NCBI RefSeq assembly: GCF_035083965.1
Contig: NC_089738.1
Span: 19,747,234 to 19,811,233, forward strand
Direction: 5' to 3'
Source: Branchiostoma lanceolatum
Lineage: Eukaryota > Chordata > Leptocardii > Amphioxiformes > Branchiostomatidae
Length of the DNA: 64,000 nt
In this document: piece after piece, positions 55,401-64,000 of the stretch
Layout of the letters: each line of letters starts with the position of its first letter
Numbering within the stretch: the stretch's first letter is position 1
Made by a program: the position numbers and the translations under genes
The notes under the pieces: model-generated
Seen by the model: only the letters and a program-made list of their open reading frames with translations
The model's database searches: none
What the model was told of the DNA's origin: nothing

Positions 55401-58342
55401 TGCCATGGCAACCATGGTCCAGATCATGGAGAAGGAGCTCGGCAGGAATGCTGGGAAGGAATCATGTAGAGGTCATACGGAGGTCACACACAGGACTGTA
55501 TGCTTTATACTATAGAACCTTTTTTTACCCTTTTTATTGTAATTATTTGATGTGATTTTGAGTCTTTTTTTACTGGCTGTCATGACACACCTATAACCAT
55601 TGAGGTCATGGGTCATGAGTGATTGAGTGATATTATCCTTATGCAATCTATAATGGCCACAAATTTAAGATACATGGATCCATTTCCTAAACAGTAACAA
55701 ATGCTTACCACTTTGCATTGGATTGCTGTTTTCCAGTCAAAGTTCAGGAGGTCATATGGAGGTCACATACAGGACTGTATACTTTATAGAACCTCTTTTT
55801 TACTCTTCGTAATTATGGATGTAATTTTGAGTCTTTTTTCACTAACATTATCATCCTTATGCAATCTATAATGGCCACAAATTGAAGATACTTGGATCCA
55901 TTTCCTCAACACAAATGCTTACCAGTTTGTTTCTGTTTCTCAAAGTTCAGGGGCTTAATTCTAGAATTCCCACTGGTGCGATGGCCAAAGTGAGAGTGAA
56001 GTTTGACACGTCATATGAAACAGCAGGTTTGTAATCCCACCTGTGGCTGAGATGAACATCCCGGTACTGAAGAGCAGGAAACACAGCGTCATCCTTCCTA
56101 CATGGGCACCAAACTTCTTACAGATGCCCCTTGAACAGCAAATAAAAAGAAGCAGACAGATTAAACATTTTCAGTCGTTTTATATGCCATGTTTTCCAGG
56201 ATAATGGTTTATTGATGGATAGACAGATGGATAGATAAATCATTTAAGACAGAGCCACATGACTAAAACACAGGGCTAGTCATTTTGACAAAGGCTTTGG
56301 GGAGTCAAAATTTGTGATTCTACATTAAGTTGAGTTTGACAGGAAGTTTAACCTGTTGACTACTGCCTCCACCTGTAACTAAGACAACTTTGGTGCCAAA
56401 TGCCTACTTTCGCAGGCAGAAGGTTAAAGTGTTCTCCACCTACTTGTAGAAGTACGCCTCGGCCAAGTTTAACCTACTCAATTTCACCTTACCCTGTAAC
56501 CTAGGGAGGAGGTTTAATTTTTCTCCACCTACTGGTAGAAGTCCCCCTCGGCCAGTGCACAGCGGATGAAGTAGAGGTTTAACCTGCTCAATGTTACCTA
56601 ACCCTGTAACCAGGAAAATGGTGTCCAAAGGATACCTACTTGTAGAAGTACGCCTCTGCCAGTGCGCAGAAGAAGCCCAGGACACAGCGGATGAAGTAGA
56701 GGTCTAACCTACTCAATGCTGCTTAACCCTAGGCCTGTAACCAGGAAACTGTTTAAAGGATACCTCAGCATGTAGAGAGTTAAAACTTAAACTTAGTTCT
56801 AAACCTACTTGTAGAAGTAAGCCTCGGCCAGTGCGCAGAAGAAGCCGAGGACACAGCGGATGAAGTAGAAGATGAGGACCTTGTTGGCCTTGAGCAGCCG
56901 GCTGTGGAAGAGCGCGGGAAGGATGTGCAGCCAGACGTACGCGTACGATCGGAGCCCGTACGCCGGCGAGTACTCCCACGTCTGGAAACCCTTCCCGTAC
57001 ATCAGATAGTGGGTCTGCATGGGGGAAAGGAACATCAGGTAGTGGGTCTGCATGGGGGGAAAAGAACATCAGGTAGTGGGTCTGCATGGGGGGAAAGGAG
57101 CATCAGGTAGTGGGTCTGCATGGGGGGAAAGGAACATCAGGTAGTGGGTCTGCATGGGGGGAAAGGAACATCAGGTAGTGGGTCTGCATGGGGGGAAAGG
57201 AACATCAGGTAGTGGGTCTGCATGGGGAAAGGAACATCAGGTAGTGGGTCTGCATGGGGGGGAGGAACATTTTCAGCTCAAAATCTACAAAAAGAAACAA
57301 TGTAATTGTAACAATGCTGTCTGGAAATCCTTGCTGTAGTGGGTCTGCATGGGGGGAAAGGAACACCTTCAGCTCAAAATGTACTAAATCTGATCTCAAA
57401 GTAACAATGTAATAAATACTGTCAGCCTTGGCATCTAAGTTGCATATCTGGAAATGTTTGCATAACAGTTTGCTGTGGTTTTATTTACATGTACCTGAAC
57501 AGCATGAAGACAGTAGAAACAACATAGACACAGTGCACAAACAGCATAAAAACAGCATAGAAACAGTGCAGAAACAGCAGTTAAACAGCATGGAAGCAGC
57601 ACAAAAACAGCACAGCAACAGAATGGAAACAGTGCGAAAGCATGGAAACAATGCAGAAACAGCACAGAAACAGCATGTACTAGTAAACAGCACACTCACA
57701 GGTTCCCAGTAGTTGTAGGTCTCGTCGCAGTCGGAGATGTTGCTAAGCAACGCGGCGCAGAATCGCGCCGACAGCAGAACTTTGAAGGCCGTGTGGAAAC
57801 TGGGCGCCCAGCAGGACTGGACTGTCACAACCTCCTCCTCTCTTCTGTCACTCACATGGCTCTGCCTGCGGAAATAAATCGACATATGCAGTTCATACTA
57901 ATCTCGCTAGGCGGCAGCGCTGCACTGTACATGCAGCATTCTGCTTTGCACGCACCTCAGCAAAAATCACAGCCGAGCAAGACAGTAAAGCAGATATGGC
58001 GTAAATATTTGCATCACGAGACCTTGCATAGCTGTTTTCTACACCTCTGTGGTCTCTTACCTCCAAACACAGACAATTATAGCTACGTTTTGCGGGTGAA
58101 CAGCTGAATAAACGCCGATTCTATGCACGCATGGCTGGCGGCCGGGGGCGGCACCCCTTCAAATATCCCTCATTCTTACCACAACGGAGGCGATATCTAC
58201 GCTATAGATTTCAGCAAAAATGCCTAAGATTACAGAGAGTGTATTATTTTTTTTCTACCGTTCTCAGCACTTACTTTTCCACGTGGTGAGGCCGTAATCT
58301 AGGCGGCGGCTTGCCCGCTCGGTTTCGCGAACCGCCTGCCAT
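40540..58342 (-). CDS. ALG9: ALG9 alpha-1,2-mannosyltransferase, complete, 16 coding exons
   Basis: An ER-membrane GT22 enzyme that adds two alpha-1,2-mannoses from dolichol-phosphate mannose to the lipid-linked N-glycan precursor. Exons in coding order: 58342-58275, 57865-57700, 57014-56809, 56129-56041, 55450-55377, 55251-55190, 53871-53784, 53244-53139, 52593-52505, 51829-51710, 50436-50365, 50030-49901, 42759-42612, 42046-41917, 41578-41448, 40672-40540. They total 1,812 nt, all phases agree, and the product is 603 residues (human is ~611). Landmarks are the acidic luminal motif [14 protein letters not shown] (~67-78), [52 protein letters not shown]-like [38 protein letters not shown] and KCHYLVDLD near the end. 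Seven exons are bordered by tandem copies of their own edges. Intron 12 holds a Toll-like receptor gene. Confidence 0.96.
40731..40967. mobile_element. Foldback element (MITE) in ALG9 intron 16-side flank
   Basis: Terminal inverted arms: AGGCCACACCATTTTAATTTC...GGTTAA at 40732 and TTAACC...GAAATTAAATTGGTGTGGCCT ending at 40965. No coding capacity. It lies between ALG9 exons 16 and 15. Confidence 0.75.
42225..42611 (-). repeat. Exon-edge array: ALG9 exon 13 end with telomere-like repeats
   Basis: The last ~75 bases of exon 13 with its donor (plus strand ACTTTTCCGGCAGGAAGAAG) recur at about 42230 and 42422, before the true exon at 42612. Each is joined to a block of CCCTAA/CCCTAC repeats. The two 190-bp units are nearly identical. 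Copy donors read GTGGGT and GTGAGT. Confidence 0.92.
43154..43365. mobile_element. MITE with TACTGTAAATG ends
   Basis: 212 bp running from TACTGTAAATGCATTTAAG to GTATTTACAGTA, flanked by T/TA. The interior is inverted (GCGTGGTTTTTATTTCGCG against CGCGAAAACCGC...AACCACCGCGAAC). A short-TIR type inserted at TA. Confidence 0.75.
44595..49486 (+). CDS. Toll-like receptor, five exons, nested in ALG9 intron 12
   Basis: Exons 44595-44667, 45124-46082, 46875-47141, 47484-48835 and 49243-49486 join in frame (964 residues). Exon 1 encodes a signal peptide ([12 protein letters not shown]), starting 3 nt after a CCCCCAG acceptor. The ectodomain has an N-terminal cysteine cap ([15 protein letters not shown]), about 20 leucine-rich repeats ([14 protein letters not shown] type), a single C-terminal cap ([10 protein letters not shown]...YTC...PDC, ~695-745), TM ~748-770 ([17 protein letters not shown]) and a TIR domain ~799-945 ([31 protein letters not shown]). 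It is thus a single-cysteine-cluster (vertebrate-type) TLR. The BB-loop motif reads RDFVGG rather than RDFxPG. Intron 3 is a SINE. The gene is transcribed against its host gene ALG9. Confidence 0.94.
46302..46556. mobile_element. Foldback element in TLR intron 2
   Basis: The left arm AACGGCAGTGAACTTTAATC...TTAATCCAACACTTTT pairs with the right arm AAAAGTGTCGGATTAAGG...TTCAGTGCCGTTAA. About 255 bp, non-coding. Confidence 0.75.
47142..47483 (+). mobile_element. SINE forming the whole of TLR intron 3
   Basis: The 342-bp intron holds the SINE family seen at 28512-28834, head first: GTAGTCCAGTGGTTAGC (A box), GGGTTAGAACAC (B box), the same body, and a CCTTTCCTTTCTTTTT tail. The 7-bp TCCAGGT at 47137-47143 recurs at 47479-47485. 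The exon reading frame is continuous if the intron and one duplication are removed ([11 protein letters not shown]). Confidence 0.9.
48990..49190. mobile_element. MITE-like element in TLR intron 4
   Basis: CACTGTAATTTAGGTTCAC at the left end pairs with GTGAACTTAAAGTGAATTACAGT at the right end (~201 bp). It resembles the TACTGTAAATG element at 43154-43365. Confidence 0.6.
50215..50345 (-). repeat. Diverged copy of ALG9 exon 11 end
   Basis: GTGATGTTTGCTTACCTGGA...GGCCAGGGT at 50220-50275 copies the donor and last ~40 bases of exon 11 at 50355-50405 (GTGATGTGTGCTTACCTGAA...GGCCAGGGT). A CCCCAGGGCTCTCCCC repeat separates the two. Confidence 0.8.
50845..51703 (-). repeat. Exon-edge array: ALG9 exon 10 end plus (GAGT)n
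   Basis: The last ~55 bases of exon 10 and its donor (plus strand AGAGTACCTTGTG...CCCAGATGTAGAG) recur at about 50867, 51190, 51266, 51413 and 51528, upstream of the true exon edge at 51704. (GAGT)n tracts fill the spaces. Long His-Ser-Leu-Thr frames here are artefacts. Confidence 0.93.
52045..52500 (-). repeat. Exon-edge array: ALG9 exon 9 end plus (TG)n
   Basis: The last ~37 bases of exon 9 with donor (plus strand CCCCCAGCGGCATGGCCACC) recur at about 52046, 52201 and 52327, before the true edge at 52501. Pure TG tracts lie at about 52238-52277 and 52366-52446. Confidence 0.93.
52606..52745 (+). repeat. 17-bp minisatellite, ~8 copies
   Basis: AACAACACAACATGTAA repeats without variation next to the acceptor of ALG9 exon 9. 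Confidence 0.95.
53839..55005 (-). repeat. Exon-edge array: 19 copies of the start of ALG9 exon 7
   Basis: On the minus strand each unit reads CCCCCCAG|CATCCCCATAGCC, GTAGACCTGGTGTTGAGA and ACTAACGACCTTTACCGCC. The word CAACACCAGG (plus strand) occurs 19 times from 53844 to about 54981. Most units are 63 bp (21 codons); a few have lost one G and are 62 bp. The copy nearest the exon body (53871) runs into the unique remainder of exon 7. The outermost copy has a different acceptor (TTTACCCACCAAG) and GTCGACCTG, and may be the ancestral edge. Confidence 0.96.
56440..56710 (-). repeat. Three partial copies of ALG9 exon 3 end
   Basis: The 3' end of exon 3 with its donor (plus strand CCTACTTGTAGAAGTA(A/C)GCCTC) recurs at about 56441, 56527 and 56634. 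The copies carry 30-70 bases of diverged exon sequence (for example CACAGCGGATGAAGTAGAGG). The exon itself is at 56809-57014. Confidence 0.9.
57015..57365 (-). repeat. Exon-edge array: ALG9 exon 3 start, 34-38-bp unit
   Basis: Units of CATCAGGTAGTGGGTCTGCA plus a G tract copy the acceptor and first ~15 bases of exon 3. Seven tandem copies run from 57015 to about 57265 and one isolated copy lies near 57340. Exon 3 thus has copied edges on both sides. Confidence 0.93.
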
Positions 58343-58919
58343 CTTGGATTTTTATTTACCTCGTACCTCGAACCCCTTTTCCAAGCTCTGGTGACCAGTA
58401 TGTAAACATAACTTTAGCAGCTCTAATTGGAGAATTTCTGGACTTCAGTGTCTTGCTCGTTCCCTAAGTATCAGCAGTGTAACATCCTTGCTTCTGTTCT
58501 CTGTCAGAAGTTTTTTGTAAAGAGTAAAATTCCACTTTCTTGTTATCAGTGTGGCATGCTGGGATTTTCTCTTCAGGGTGCGGGGTATCATTTTAGTCAG
58601 CCGTTTCTAAGACTGTGTATGCCTGATAAAGAAGAGACTATGAATTCATCAAAAATAGTTTATCTCTTTCCTAAAGTCTGGTTTTGTATCTGAAGATAAT
58701 TTGTAGATGTTACTAATTCAATTGTATTGAATAATTTGCAAAGAATGCTATGCTAGCTGTAAAGTTTTGCACCAATTGACACAGGCACTATTAATAGCAC
58801 ATAAGTCAGCCCTGTCTCTAAAATAGAAAACAAGATGGCGGCGCCCATGGACTGAAGGACCCATTGCATCATTGTGAACTTTGTTCGGCGCGAGAAGTTC
58901 AACATCTCAGCAGTTTTCC
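58343..58919. promoter_or_regulatory. Bidirectional promoter between ALG9 and the desulfhydrase-like gene
   Basis: Only 577 bp separate the two divergent start codons. CAAGATGGCGGC at 58831-58842 is a textbook YY1 site. A second CAAGATGGC, on the minus strand, overlaps the ALG9 start codon at 58338-58346. YY1 sites near start codons are common in TATA-less housekeeping promoters. The 58835 ATG opens a six-codon upstream frame ending at 58855, before the main start at 58920. Confidence 0.65.
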
Positions 58920-59060
58920 ATGCGGGCGGGCCGAGAAGCGGGTCGACTGTTGCTCCGCGCCATGAGCTCGTCTCCCTTCCCGCACTCCGAGGCCCTGGCC
59001 CCGTACACGCCGCCGCCGTGGGCCGCTAAACTTCTTGGGGTGCCCAAGTACCGACTGCAG
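58920..59060 (+). CDS. First coding exon, D-cysteine desulfhydrase/ACC-deaminase-like PLP enzyme
   Basis: The ATG at 58920 opens 47 codons ending at a CAG|GTAACC donor in phase 0. The first ~18 residues are Arg-rich and uncharged otherwise (MRAGREAGRLLLRAM), as in a mitochondrial presequence. Then APYTPPPWAAKLLGVPKYRLQ matches, from memory, the stretch that opens the fold in plant and bacterial D-cysteine desulfhydrases (xPYxPPxWA...LP). No later exon, including the catalytic lysine, is identifiable in the window, so the gene must continue beyond it or across a large intron. Confidence 0.55.
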
Positions 59061-62000
59061 GTAACCATACCGGTTTGTTTACATCGACATTAAGCAACTT
59101 TCCGGCTATGACATGACTAAAAATGAACATAAGCATATATTTTTAAGATGTCAGCTCACGGGACTGGTGATTTTTTATGATACTAATTAACTCCAAAATA
59201 GCAACCACTGAACGTTTTTTCCTGTCAAGAAGCCTTTCTTTCAAGAGATTGTTGTCATGTCCCTAATCTAGTTTAACTGTCTTTTGCAAAATGTGGGAAA
59301 GAACGGCATAGCTATTCCATTTCCCTGTATGTGATCACCAAGTTAACCAAGATTACAGTACAGTGCTATCCTGTTATGCTTTTTTTGTTGTAAGGCCACT
59401 AAGGGATTGCATTTTGTCATTTGTTTGGTTATTGACGTAAAGCTGGCGGCCCCGTGTATGAGGGAGCTTCAGACATAAGCCTCAAGCGTCAAACCTCCTT
59501 GTAAAAGAACCCAACACACTTATCGAAAAGAGTAGGGGTGACCCGGTGTGCTTGGTAGAAAATATGCGAGCCTTGGCAAAGCTGTACCGTAGTACGACTA
59601 TGAGCAGGATGCACTACTAGTACTTACTTGCGATGATAGTCTTGAACAAGAGTGTGCGCAGTAAAGGCAAGACAAGACAAGACTTGAAAAAGCATCTAAC
59701 GATAATTTTTCTAGAATAAGGCGGTTATGAAAGATGAGATTCGAAGTCATGATTAGAATGATATTCCTGAATGTTCTTGTTTTTCGAATCAAGAAACTTT
59801 GAGGAAGGCAATTCTTGTTTTTCTTCATAAATTTTTTCAGACATAAAAGTTACCACTGTCATATTAAACTCTACATAAACCTTGAAATTGGTTGCAAGAT
59901 GAGTTTCTTTCAGCACTAGTAGAGTAGAGTAGAATCTTCAGCCACCCAAAAAGCCATTTGCACAGCTGACCATGCAGACTGTACAGTACAAATATCCCAA
60001 ACAAAGCGGTGTGTGCATCATACTGGCCCCCACGTCACACCCTCTCCATCCCCTGTGTGTGCATGTGTGCTACACTGTCAGATGATTTGCCCCGGACCAC
60101 TGTTTGGTGTGTGGTTAATTAAGTGCCCAGTTGGTTAAGTCTGACAGACTTTTATTCCATCTATTGTAGGTCATCTTTTTGTTGTACGTTCGTCTGTACT
60201 TTTGTGGGTAAGCCGTTACCAGCGAGAGCTGCCTTAGCTGACCCAGTGTAATGACTTATCTTCATTCTCAATAAATACAAATACAGCTGAGAGTAGACTT
60301 GATCAGCCCTAGACTTCTGGTACTATAGTATAGGATGAAGAAATACAATTCAGAACATGTCTGACACCAACAGCCAAGTGTTGTCAAAATGCTGAAAAGA
60401 AGAAGCTGATGTTAGAATGCTTAAAAGATAAGAACAGAAGCTGAAAAAAGCTCTTAAGTCAGAGCCAAGACAGGTGGGGTGACATGGCTGGAGGTCATTT
60501 ACAGGTCAAGTCTGAACCCAGCCCACCCACTGTCCACTTAAGATGATGCAATGTTGGGCGCCTTATCTGTTATCAGCTGACACAACACTGAACACAACTT
60601 CAACACTAAATACACTCACTACCCAGATATGTGCAAACTTTGGCGCCTGGTGGAGTAAAGAACTCTGCAAAACTCTAGTCTCTAACACACTAACTACGCC
60701 GAAATGAAAGGGAGAATAATTCTGCCAGGGGAGTTCATTTGCCTTCAGGAGAAATGTTAACCTTACCAAGGATTGACTTTCCTGGCCATATATTCCTCTT
60801 TTGCTGAATGCTCTGTACCCCATGGGAAGGCCTGGTGGAGGCTAGCATTTAACACAACTTAAGTCTATGATGATGATGATGATGAATGGTTTTTATTACA
60901 CACACAATACAATCAGACCATGACAGTCAACGGACTGAATTGCAGTCAGACTTTACAAAACATACGAGTCATTTTAATTCGTAAAATCTAAATACATATT
61001 TAAAATCAATGGAAGTTAAAAGCGTGACGTAGTGCTAAGGGCTGGGAATCAGCGCTATTACATTTGAGACAGAATAATTGATGTATACATACATGCCTCA
61101 TAAATCAGATAGTAAAGCCATATAAACAGATGGTAAAGTCTATGTTAGCCTAGTAACTTTTGCCATTGCTGGTCAGCATGCATTGGAAAACGGACCAGAG
61201 TTGAACAAGGCTTGGTACAAAGGTAGAGGTTTGTTTCCTGATCAATACTGCTTTTATAGATTTATTACTGCCGGTAGAATTTGCATGTCACCCAGGTATG
61301 AGCAGACATGTGGCATTGTTTGGCTTTGGTGTTACTGGTTAAAACAAGAAGCAAACACGGAACCAGGATTTTGATAGCCAGAACTTCAAACTCTTTACTG
61401 CATTTCTCACCTTGACAGATAGGTGGTGCTTTTGAACCATGGCTGTGTGCTGCTACAGGCATTGTGTAGTTCACTGAGAGATGATCCATTTTGTCACAAT
61501 AGTCAGGCACTTAAAGTAGATTTTGAAGCGGTGGTCAAGTGTACAAAATCCATTTCTTGCACATATCTTTTCCTTTTTGAGCATCTTATCCTTTCCTGAT
61601 CTCAGAAAACTAATGTGAAATACCGGTACCTTAGTCTTGCCTCCTGGACTTTGTGTTTTAGTCCTTGGTAAGGTACTAATAAATCTTGAAATGTTCACCG
61701 TGGTTTTATTGTTTAGACCTCTCAACAGCTAAATCATGACACCACAAATGTGTGTTTTCATTGGAGAAAAACTGTACTACAGTATTGTTTTAACCACAAA
61801 CTTATACATGTATAACATGAAAGCATTCCCAAACTAAGTTCCCACGGAAATAAACAAATTTACAGTTAATATGCTACCATCACATGTATTGCTATGTCTC
61901 TCCTCTCTATCTAAAACAAACTTAAAATGTAAATGAAATAAAGCTTCTTTTAGTAAATATAATGGACAAGATCACAGAAGTATGTTGACATTTTCAATTC

Positions 62001-63174
62001 TTTTATTACAAGAAGTTTCAAGGATAGCCTTTCACTGTTACATTTGAATTTGTTTGGCATGATTATGTACAACATTGCCATGGCAACAGCCTAAAAAAGC
62101 TACCTAATAAACAGAACATGAGGCACTGCGAGACTTGTTTAACCCTTGGCTCCCTAAGTTGAATCACAGGACACATTTAGGGGTCCTGAGACACCCTTAG
62201 AGCACTTAAGGATAAAAATGTCCAACAACTTTGGCAAAGTGCAAATGAATGATTGCATCTCTTATAAATAAACTCGATAAACAAAGCCATAAAGTTTTTC
62301 TGAAGACATGATATTCTTCTATACACACAAACTGTTCTTTCCTATTAACAGAAGCCAAGAAGGCTTAAATAAAACCTCAACTTTATATGCTCAACAAAAT
62401 CATCTACAGGTATTTGGATGAGTGTAACAATCAGCTGAGTTAAACATGATAAAAAATACACAATTTTTTGACACAGTCATCCTTGTAATTCCAACGGATG
62501 TAATCCTATATTTGTTGTTTTAATTCATTTAAACTTCACCAGACCGGAGTAGCCATTTGGCACCCAATTTCCAATTGGTTAAAGAGTTGGGCAGCAGGGA
62601 GAAGGTTAATTGGCTGATCTGAAGTGTTGTATTCAGCCATGGCTGCCCAACTAGCATGAGATGATTACAAAGGGCTAGCCCTGGTAACAATGTCAAAACA
62701 AAACTCAAGAAGTTACATAAAAGAACATTTAACTTGAACTTTGAGTCTCAAGTACAAACAAAGACAAACTTATAATCTAACTCTGTATCCAAAATAATTT
62801 ACCTTCTTATTATTCAACAACATTTTTGCCATCAACTTGCAAAAACAAGCACTTTCCAGCCATTTCATTCACGTGTCTAACTCTAATTCTCTCCTTTCTG
62901 ATTGGATCCTCAAACAAACCAAGGTCCTGATTGGTTCAGCTATACCATGTTTTCATTGGTTAATGCATTTAACCAATGAAAACCCTTCTTAATCCTGGAA
63001 CATTCTTCTAATCCATAGAATATGATGACCATTCCCTACAAGCCCTTTTAAATGCCAATGCTTGCCTACAAATGTACATACGTCCTACATGCTACATTCC
63101 ATTATGTATACGTCATTTACAGGTGATATTTGCATAATATTTGCATAATTTATGTACAGTGCTGCGATTGGTCC
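59061..63174. other. Intron or intergenic DNA, no supported exon
   Basis: A repeat fragment at about 59440-59660 (AAAGCTGGCGGCCCCGTG, CGAAAAGAGTAGGG, CGGTGTG) matches window positions 1-60 in part. (GAT)n lies at 60868-60885. A short palindrome at about 62948-62990 is TTTTCATTGGTTAATGCATT with its inverse. No coding exon is recognised. Confidence 0.5.
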
Positions 63175-63779
63175 TCAGGGTATGTACAGCATGCTGATGA
63201 GGAGGGTTGTCACCATGGTTACGGTGACGAGGGGTGATGTTGTCATCTTCTCGGCAACGTTGTCGGGTGGGGCAGTCGCCTGCATCTGCGAATCAGCTGA
63301 AAAATATCAAGTTACGATTTAGGTTATTGAAATAAACTATTGTAGGTACACAGAAATCGTACATGTTCCCAGAAGACTTGTGCTACTAAAAAACTTAGAC
63401 TGCATCTTAGTAGGTGTGTCCAAGATATGCATGTCTGCAAGGGGAGAAAGGTGTGGCTCAAAAGAAAAGGACTTTCTAAGAGGTACAGATGTAACTACAA
63501 GAAGACTTACTGAAGGTGGCATTGCAACATGTGTGTCATAAGATATGCCCACAAGACTTACCGAAGACAGCGTCCTGGCAGGCCTAGGTTTGTTCTAAGA
63601 CATCACTAAGACAAGACTTGTCAGATGTGTTCTAAGACAAGACTTACCGAAGACAGCGTCCTGGCAGGTGTGCCCGCAGCCATTTGAGCAGCATAGTTGC
63701 CCGGTCGCACAGATGGAGTCGTTACTGCAGGCCTCCACACAGGTGCCCACCTGGCCCGGGGTCACCTCAGGACACTGAC
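63175..63779 (-). CDS. WAP-domain protein, last two exons (5' end outside window)
   Basis: Exon 63779-63648 (132 nt, phase 1 at both ends) encodes one whey-acidic-protein four-disulfide core: QCPEV, GTCVEAC, SICATGQLCC and NGCGHTC give the expected eight cysteines. Exon 63296-63175 follows in phase and encodes a Thr/Pro linker, then a hydrophobic C-terminus (SPLVTVTMVTTLLISMLYIP) ending at TGA. That end suggests a GPI-anchor signal or a C-terminal membrane anchor. WAP proteins are usually secreted protease inhibitors or antimicrobials; which applies here cannot be told. Copies of the WAP exon's end lie in the intron at about 63505-63580. Confidence 0.8.
63500..63647 (-). repeat. Copies of the WAP exon end
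   Basis: AGACTTACCGAAGACAGCGTCCTGGCAGG (plus strand) at about 63556-63582 duplicates the donor and last bases of the exon edge at 63641-63669. A weaker copy (AGACTTACTGAAGG) lies at about 63503, and AAGACAAGACTTG-type words fill the spaces. Confidence 0.8.
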
Positions 63780-64000
63780 CTACACACCATTGGTCAAGGT
63801 TATCACACGGTCTCACACCAAAGTTTGCAGTTGCAGATCAGCTTTGTCTATGCCCATGTTCGACTTACAACTTCAAGCTTTTTTAAGATACATACTTGCA
63901 TAAAAATTCACATATAGAATCTGAAAAATAGTTGACTACATCTAAGAATGACCTTGTTTTAAGTGGTTTGACAGTCATAACCAATCATAAGTTTTGTTGC

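Noticed and set aside
56440-56710. Alternative ALG9 exons 3
   Set aside because: The copies lack an acceptor and the 5' two-thirds of the exon, and have frame-breaking changes.

Overview
The window is animal nuclear DNA, almost certainly from a lancelet (amphioxus, Branchiostoma-like). Genes have many small exons with GT-AG introns. The families are metazoan: a GALNT glycosyltransferase, ALG9, a Toll-like receptor, EGF/Ig receptor tyrosine kinases and a WAP-domain protein. tRNA-headed SINEs and small foldback elements (MITEs) are frequent. Many introns carry minisatellites built from exon edges, a habit I recall being reported from an amphioxus Adh gene under the name 'mirage' minisatellites (from memory; verify).

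Layout. 1-9875 (+): the last ten coding exons of a GALNT12/GALNT4-like polypeptide GalNAc-transferase; the 5' part lies outside the window. 12687-16188: a 3.5-kb DNA transposon with CACTG...CAGTG ends, a 3-bp target duplication and tandem subterminal repeats. 16451-24376: two intronless, closely similar receptor tyrosine kinases arranged head to head (- then +), with a decayed third fragment between them. 25908-27593 (-): a two-exon coiled-coil protein I do not recognise. 27594-40539: gene-poor, with a long GGGA/GGAA tract, SINEs, a (TAAGTC)-type satellite and nested foldback elements. 40540-58342 (-): a complete 16-exon ALG9 (603 codons). Its 7-kb intron 12 contains a whole five-exon Toll-like receptor gene on the opposite strand (44595-49486). 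58343-58919: a compact bidirectional promoter with YY1-type motifs. 58920-59060 (+): first coding exon of a D-cysteine desulfhydrase/ACC-deaminase-like enzyme. 63175-63779 (-): the last two exons of a WAP-domain protein with a hydrophobic C-terminus.

The genes do not form one pathway. GALNT (mucin-type O-glycan initiation, Golgi) and ALG9 (N-glycan precursor assembly, ER) are both glycosylation enzymes, while the TLR, RTKs and WAP protein are cell-surface or secreted products.

Two observations stand out. First, at least four genes (GALNT, ALG9, the coiled-coil gene and the WAP gene) carry tandem arrays that copy one edge of an exon together with its splice site into the adjoining intron. The extreme case is 19 copies of the start of ALG9 exon 7 on a 63-bp (21-codon) period. 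Second, one TLR intron consists wholly of a SINE whose 7-bp target duplication supplies both splice sites, while the SINE tail supplies the polypyrimidine tract. This looks like a new intron created by a SINE.
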